From the NCBI RefSeq assembly GCF_001320245.1, contig NZ_BCBA01000045.1, forward strand, positions 1 through 64,000: DNA of 64,000 bases, in the 5' to 3' direction. Shown here in pieces: positions 59,755-64,000 of the stretch. The position numbers and the translations under genes are program-made. How positions within the stretch are numbered: the stretch's first letter is position 1; every line of letters begins with the position of its first letter. The notes beneath the pieces are model-generated. The model did no database searches and had not been told where the DNA came from. It was given only the letters and a program-made list of their open reading frames with translations. This DNA comes from Pseudomonas sp. NBRC 111124. Its GTDB lineage: Bacteria > Pseudomonadota > Gammaproteobacteria > Pseudomonadales > Pseudomonadaceae.

Positions 59755-61600
59755 GCTGGCCACCGACGAATGCAGGCAAACCAACCTGGGCCAGCATCTC
59801 CAGCGAATAGGGCTGATACGTGGCACTGCTTTCGTCACGGATGAACAACGGATCGGCGCAGGCCTGCGGGCAGTAGCCCTGGCGCTGCAGGTCGACCTTG
59901 CGCAGCTTGAAGGTGCTGGTCAGGTCCGCCGCCGCACTCACCCGCACGAACAGCGGCGCGGCATAGCGCGGCAGGCGTGCTTCGGTCAGTTGGTACAACG
60001 CCTGCGGGTCGAACACCTTGCCAGGCTGCATCAGCACCGCGGCCATGCCCGCCCTGCCCTCGTGCTCCGGCACCTGCACGCCGTAGACGTTGATCAATTC
60101 AAGGCCCGGCAAGTCGCTGAGGGCGTCGGCTACTTCCTGGGTGGAGACGTTCTCGCTTTTCCAGCGGAAGGTATCGCCAATGCGGTCGACGAAATAGCAG
60201 TAGCCATCGGCATCCTGGCGCAGCAGGTCGCCCGAGCTCCACCAGGCATCGCCGGCCTGCAGCACATCGCGGCGGATCTTGCTCTCGGTGGCAGCCGCGC
60301 AGGTATAGCCCTCGAAGCGGCCGCCGCCAATGTCGGGATGGTCGATGATAAAGCCCATGGCCTCGCCGACCTCACCGACTTCGCACAGCTGGTAAAAACC
60401 GTTCGCGTCACGCGGGTGGCAATCGTTTTCCACGTCGTAGCGCACCAGGCGCAGGTTGGTGCGGTTCCAGTCCGGCACCCGGCCGCAGGAACCGAGGTAG
60501 TTGTCGACGTTGATCAGGTTGGTGTTGGCTTCGGTGGCACCCCAGCCCTCGAATACCTGGATCGGGCCGAACCGCTCGACCCAGCGTTGCCAGGCCTCCG
60601 CCGACAGGCCGGCGCCTAGCATGCAGCGCAGGCTGTGCTCACGTTCCCCTGCCTGGACCGGGCGGTTGAGCAGGTAGCGGCAGATTTCGCCGATGTACTG
60701 GAACACGCTGATGCGATGGCGTAGTACGTCGTGCCAGAACTCGCGCACGCTGAACTTGCGCCGCACCACGATGCTCGCGCCTACGCGCAGGGCCGTGGAG
60801 GTGACCGAAGTGGCGGCCGCGCCGTGGTACAGCGGCAGGCAGCAATAGAACACATCGGCGGCCGTGGCCTGCAAGGTCACTTCCATCACATCGCCCGAGG
60901 ACATCCAGCGCATGTGGCTGTAGCGCGCCGCTTTCGGCAGGCCGGTAGTGCCCGAGGTGAAGATCAGCAGCGTCGGCGACTGGGCCTCGATGTCCGCACG
61001 CAGCGCCCGTGGGAAGCGGCTGCGCGGTGCGGCGGCGAGGTCCTCGGTAAAGGTGGTGTCGATACCGGTCGGCAGCTCACCGGCCCATGGCTGTTCGGCG
61101 TCATTGACCAGCCACAGCGGCAGTTGCGGCAAGCCTTCGGTGGCCTGCAGGTTGCCCAGGCACTCCTCGCCGACCACCAAGGCCTTGGCGTTGGTCGTTT
61201 GCAGTGCATGGATCAAGGGTTTGCCGGCCACCTGGGTGTTGATGAACGCCACCACCACGCCGAGCTTGACCAGGCCAAACCAGCACGCGAAGAACGCCGG
61301 GCGGTTCTCCATGGCCAGGGCGCACACGTCGCCGGGGCGCAGGCCGCGGGCCAGGCAGGCATGGGCCATCTGGTCGGCCAGGCGGTCGACTTCGGCGTAG
61401 CTCAGCACCTGTTCGCCGTATATCAGGAACGGACGTTCGCCTTGAAGGTCGGCCTGCGACTCCAGGCGGTCGGCCAGGGTGTAGAAATCGCGTGGTTTGA
61501 TCTGCGCGCTGGCAGCGCTGCGCAGGTCGAGCAAGGCCTGGGTCTGCTCGCGGCTCACCGGCTGCTGCGCCGGGCTGTGCAACTGTTGCGGCAGGTTCAT
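59747..61600 (-). CDS. Steroid/long-chain acyl-CoA synthetase (FadD17/FadD19/FATP type)
   Basis: The 617-residue ligase has LLIFTSGTTGLPKAARYSH, EGWGATEANTN and FRWKSENVSTQEVADAL. These are hallmarks of the very-long-chain/FATP branch that includes steroid-side-chain ligases FadD17 and FadD19 and the StdA1/StdA2 enzymes of P. putida DOC21. It probably attaches CoA to the carboxylate of the C17 side chain, opening side-chain beta-oxidation. GGAGG precedes the start by about 8 nt. It overlaps the OYE gene by 4 nt and the hydrolase gene by 8 nt. Confidence 0.86.
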   Translation of the reverse strand: MNLPQQLHSPAQQPVSREQTQALLDLRSAASAQIKPRDFYTLADRLESQADLQGERPFLIYGEQVLSYAEVDRLADQMAHACLARGLRPGDVCALAMENRPAFFACWFGLVKLGVVVAFINTQVAGKPLIHALQTTNAKALVVGEECLGNLQATEGLPQLPLWLVNDAEQPWAGELPTGIDTTFTEDLAAAPRSRFPRALRADIEAQSPTLLIFTSGTTGLPKAARYSHMRWMSSGDVMEVTLQATAADVFYCCLPLYHGAAATSVTSTALRVGASIVVRRKFSVREFWHDVLRHRISVFQYIGEICRYLLNRPVQAGEREHSLRCMLGAGLSAEAWQRWVERFGPIQVFEGWGATEANTNLINVDNYLGSCGRVPDWNRTNLRLVRYDVENDCHPRDANGFYQLCEVGEVGEAMGFIIDHPDIGGGRFEGYTCAAATESKIRRDVLQAGDAWWSSGDLLRQDADGYCYFVDRIGDTFRWKSENVSTQEVADALSDLPGLELINVYGVQVPEHEGRAGMAAVLMQPGKVFDPQALYQLTEARLPRYAAPLFVRVSAAADLTSTFKLRKVDLQRQGYCPQACADPLFIRDESSATYQPYSLEMLAQVGLPAFVGGQHG

Positions 61601-62679
61601 TGCGCCACCTCCGCGCTGGCCTGCCAGCTGGGGTAGTCGCTGTAGCCGCGTGCCCCCACGGTGTACAACGTCTTGCGGTCGAAGCCGGCCAACGGCCGCC
61701 CATGCCGCAGGCGTTCGACCAGGTCCGGGTTGCCGATGAAGTGGCGGCCGAAGGACACTGCCGCGCCCTCCCCGGCCGCCAGCGCAGCCTGCGCCGCGGC
61801 ACCGTCGAAGCCATCGTTGAGGATCAGCGGCTGGGTGCTGTTACTGCGCGCCAAGGCGAAGGCATCGAGCCCCGGCACCGGCGAACGCATGACATGCAGG
61901 TAGGCCAGGTTCAAGGGCGCCACCGCCGCACAAAGCGCCACACTGGTTACCGCCGGCTCGTAGTCGTCGATGTCGTTGTACGGGTTGCCGGGGCACAGGC
62001 GCAGGCCGACTCGCCCCGCACCAATGGCGGCGGCCATGGTTTCGAGCACTTCCCCTGCGAAACGCACGCGGTTCTGCGCACTGCCGCCGTAGGCGTCGTC
62101 GCGCTGGTTGCTGCCGGCCGCCATGAACTGCATGGGCAGGTAACCGCTGGTGCAGTGCAGTTCGACGCCATCGAAGCCCGCCTCGCGGGCATTCAGCGCG
62201 GCCTGGCGGTAGTCGTCGATCACTCCGGCGATGCCCTCGAGGGTCAGCGCCTCAGGCATGTCGGTGTCGACCATGCCGGCCGCGTCGCTGAACAGCTGGG
62301 TGCGCGCACGGATCGCCGAGGGCGCCACCGTGGCGGCGCCGAGCGGCTTGTTGTGGTGGCTGGCGGCACGCCCGACGTGCATCAGTTGCAGCACGATGCG
62401 CCCCCCTTCGCCGTGCACGGCGCGGGTCACCTGGCGCCAGGCGGCGACCTGTTCGGCGCTGTAGATGGCCGGGGTGCGGCAGTAGCCCAGGCCGCTGGCC
62501 GACGGTGCGGTGCCCTCGGCGACGATCAGCCCGGCGCTGGCCCGCTGGCGGTAGTAGGCGACCATGTCGCTGCCCGGCACACCTTGGCGGTCGGCGCGGC
62601 TGCGGGTCATCGGGGCCATGACGATGCGGTTGGCCAACTGCAGGTCACCCAGCCGCACAGGCTCGAACAAGATGCTCAT
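61597..62679 (-). CDS. Old Yellow Enzyme-family flavin oxidoreductase
   Basis: The 360-residue OYE-type protein has LANRIVMAPMTRSRAD, IVLQLMHVGRAASH, and YGGSAQNRVRFAGEVL. It is in the NemA/OPR branch rather than the iron-sulfur branch of 26831-28063. In the active-site HxxN/H motif it reads HCTSGYL, so serine stands where asparagine or histidine normally binds the substrate carbonyl. It may reduce an unsaturated ketosteroid ring or a side-chain double bond. The start at 62679 has AGGAG 6 nt upstream; it is the first gene of the side-chain operon. Confidence 0.85.
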   Translation of the reverse strand: MSILFEPVRLGDLQLANRIVMAPMTRSRADRQGVPGSDMVAYYRQRASAGLIVAEGTAPSASGLGYCRTPAIYSAEQVAAWRQVTRAVHGEGGRIVLQLMHVGRAASHHNKPLGAATVAPSAIRARTQLFSDAAGMVDTDMPEALTLEGIAGVIDDYRQAALNAREAGFDGVELHCTSGYLPMQFMAAGSNQRDDAYGGSAQNRVRFAGEVLETMAAAIGAGRVGLRLCPGNPYNDIDDYEPAVTSVALCAAVAPLNLAYLHVMRSPVPGLDAFALARSNSTQPLILNDGFDGAAAQAALAAGEGAAVSFGRHFIGNPDLVERLRHGRPLAGFDRKTLYTVGARGYSDYPSWQASAEVAQ

Positions 62680-62769
62680 TTCAGCTCCTTCACGGTTCTT
62701 GTTGCCGGTGCGCAAGGGGCGCGCAGCACCGGAGATGAGCTGAATGATTCACCCTGGCCAGGTGCGAAA

Positions 62770-62787
62770 CATCGTCCGTCGAGACTA
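62770..62787 (-). promoter_or_regulatory. Steroid-regulon box for the side-chain operon
   Basis: The plus strand reads CATCGTCCGTCGAGACTA, one mismatch from consensus. It is 90 nt before the OYE start. AATCAT lies about 20 nt downstream. It ties the side-chain operon to the ring-degradation regulon across the RHS island. Confidence 0.63.
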
Positions 62788-62840
62788 GTCCTGCAGTGCC
62801 CGCAGCAAGGCTGGCCAAAGCCGTATGCCAGCAGCGAAAC

Positions 62841-62858
62841 TGGTCTGAACAGACGATG
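62841..62858 (+). promoter_or_regulatory. Steroid-regulon box for the MFS transporter gene
   Basis: The plus strand reads TGGTCTGAACAGACGATG, with a perfect GTCT-GAAC-AGAC inverted repeat. Two of the three differences from consensus are compensating. It is 60 nt before the GTG start, the same distance as at hsaD. Confidence 0.6.
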
Positions 62859-62918
62859 AAATCGCACCAGGATGCGCCGAGCATCGTGCGCACCTAAAAC
62901 AAGAAGCGGAGCTGTGCT

Positions 62919-64000
62919 GTGAACCCATCCCCTCCCGTGACCTGGCGTACTCACTACGCCTTGCTGGTGCTGGCCAGCATCTATGTTTTCAACTACATCG
63001 ACCGCCAGCTGATGGCGATCCTGATCGAGCCGGTCAAGCTCGAATTCGGCATCTCCGACACCGGCATCGGCCTGCTGTCCGGGGTCACTTTCGCGGTGTT
63101 CTACACGGTGTTCGGCCTGCCCCTGGGGCGGCTGTCGGACCGCATCGGGCGCAAGCCGGTGATCGCCTTCAGCTGCATGGCCTGGAGCCTGATGACCATG
63201 CTCTGCGGCATGGCCGGCAGTTTCTTTACCCTGGTGCTGGCGCGGATCGGCGTGGCCATCGGCGAAGCCGGCGGCACCGCGCCTTCGGTGGCGATGGTCT
63301 CTGACCTGTACCCGCCACAGCGCCGCTCCACCGCCTTGGCAGTACTGATGCTCGGTTCGAGCCTGGGCGCTATTGTCGGCCTCGGCCTGGGGGGCTGGAT
63401 TGCCCAGCAGCATGGCTGGCGCTATGCGTTCCTGCTGATCGGCGCGCCGGGCATTGTGCTTGGCCTGTTGCTGTTGCTGACCGTGCGCGCACCCAAGCCG
63501 GTGCGCCTGCAGCAAGCCAGCGCCGCGCCGGCGCAAAGCTGGCTGCAGACCCTGGGCGAGCTGCTGCGCATGCCGTCGTTTGCGTGGCTGGTGCTGACCG
63601 GTGGCGCAGCGGCGATTGCCGGCTATGCGATCGGCACCTGGAGCCCGAGTTTCCTGATCCGTTCACATGGCTTGAACATGCAGCAGGCGGGCTTTCTGGT
63701 GGGGGTGATCGGTGGCAGCGGGTCGACCATCGGCACCCTGGTGTGCGGCGTGCTCACCGACCGCCTGGCCCGGCGTGATGTGGGTTGGCAGATCGGCGTG
63801 CCGCTGCTGGGTACGCTGCTGAGCATTCCGTTTGCCCTGGCCTACTTCCTGTGGCCGCAGGGTACTGCGTTTTACATGGGTGACACGCCGGTGCCACAGG
63901 CATTTCTGTTCTACAGCGCGTTCGGGTTCTTTGGGGTGTGGTGGGCGACGCCGTGCCTGGGCGCGATCACCCATCTGTTCCCGGCCAATCGCCTGGCCCA
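62919..64000 (+). CDS. Major facilitator superfamily transporter (partial, runs off the window)
   Basis: At least 360 residues of an MFS permease are present. Helix 1 is LLVLASIYVFNYIDRQLMAIL, and the conserved loop 2-3 motif is GRLSDRIGRKP. GEAGGTAPSVAMVSDLYPP in helix 4-5 is typical of the spinster/anion:cation symporter-like group. The N-terminal YIDRQ is common in MFS proteins of catabolic clusters. The start is a GTG at 62919 with AGCGGAG about 7 nt upstream. It probably imports a steroid or bile salt, or exports an intermediate. It carries its own regulatory box. Confidence 0.85.
   Translation, partial: MNPSPPVTWRTHYALLVLASIYVFNYIDRQLMAILIEPVKLEFGISDTGIGLLSGVTFAVFYTVFGLPLGRLSDRIGRKPVIAFSCMAWSLMTMLCGMAGSFFTLVLARIGVAIGEAGGTAPSVAMVSDLYPPQRRSTALAVLMLGSSLGAIVGLGLGGWIAQQHGWRYAFLLIGAPGIVLGLLLLLTVRAPKPVRLQQASAAPAQSWLQTLGELLRMPSFAWLVLTGGAAAIAGYAIGTWSPSFLIRSHGLNMQQAGFLVGVIGGSGSTIGTLVCGVLTDRLARRDVGWQIGVPLLGTLLSIPFALAYFLWPQGTAFYMGDTPVPQAFLFYSAFGFFGVWWATPCLGAITHLFPANRLA

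Noticed and set aside
1..64000. tRNA or rRNA genes
   Set aside because: No cloverleaf-like segments with CCA ends or conserved T-loop (GGTTCGAATCC-like) were noticed in the gaps.

Overview
The window is high-GC, densely packed DNA of a gamma-proteobacterium, most likely a Pseudomonas of the putida type. The support for this is Pseudomonas-like codon use, short intergenic gaps, and long REP-like inverted repeats at convergent gene ends. The species is an inference. Apart from one roughly 10 kb RHS toxin island, almost every gene fits aerobic steroid or bile-salt breakdown by the 9,10-seco pathway.

Layout. Positions 1-8.4 kb hold etfA, a 57-residue membrane protein, the Rieske oxygenase kshA, a DUF1329 protein, and a first YCF48-RND-LuxR module. 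Positions 8.6-20.8 kb (minus) hold a 13-gene operon headed by the ring-A extradiol dioxygenase hsaC, followed by the C/D-ring set: ipdA, ipdB, an enoyl-CoA hydratase, an ipdC-like flavoprotein, an echA20-like hydrolase, two acyl-CoA dehydrogenases, fadA6, an SDR, ipdF, a MaoC hydratase and a second thiolase. A divergent pair (21.1-23.4 kb, plus) encodes two more acyl-CoA dehydrogenases, the second fadE30-like. Positions 23.5-25.7 kb (minus) hold a BaiE-like SnoaL dehydratase and two SDRs; hsaD follows on the plus strand. Positions 26.8-33.6 kb (minus) hold hsaA, kshB, a fadD3-like ligase, a DUF1302 protein and an Old-Yellow-Enzyme-type reductase. Positions 33.8-37.5 kb (plus) hold a 7alpha-HSDH-like SDR, hsaE, hsaG and hsaF. 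Positions 37.6-39.2 kb (minus) hold an SDR and a 3alpha-hydroxysteroid dehydrogenase. Positions 39.3-44.0 kb hold a second YCF48-RND-LuxR module. Positions 44.7-54.5 kb (plus) hold two overlapping giant RHS genes, the second ending in a probable clan-CD cysteine peptidase. Positions 54.7-62.7 kb (minus) look like a side-chain operon: OYE reductase, steroid-CoA ligase, metallo-beta-lactamase-fold hydrolase, DUF1302 protein, Ltp2-like aldolase and a DUF35-MaoC partner. An MFS transporter runs off the right end.

How it works together. KshA/KshB hydroxylate C9 and open ring B. HsaA hydroxylates ring A, HsaC cleaves it, HsaD hydrolyses the product, and HsaE/F/G take the five-carbon fragment to central metabolism. 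The FadD3-like ligase and the large operon degrade the remaining C/D rings as CoA esters. The 54.7-62.7 kb operon would shorten the C17 side chain. DUF1302, DUF1329, YCF48, RND and MFS proteins plausibly move the hydrophobic substrate across the envelope. No KstD, ketosteroid isomerase, HsaB or ChsH1 was recognised here, so the pathway needs genes elsewhere.

The most notable new observation is an 18-bp box, TAGTCC-N4-GGACGATG in gene-reading orientation. It lies upstream of essentially every operon of the pathway (13 sites), always in the same orientation relative to its gene, with an A/T-rich -10-like element about 21 nt downstream. It is a candidate operator for the two TeiR-like LuxR regulators and appears to unite the locus into one regulon. 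The RHS island lacks the box.
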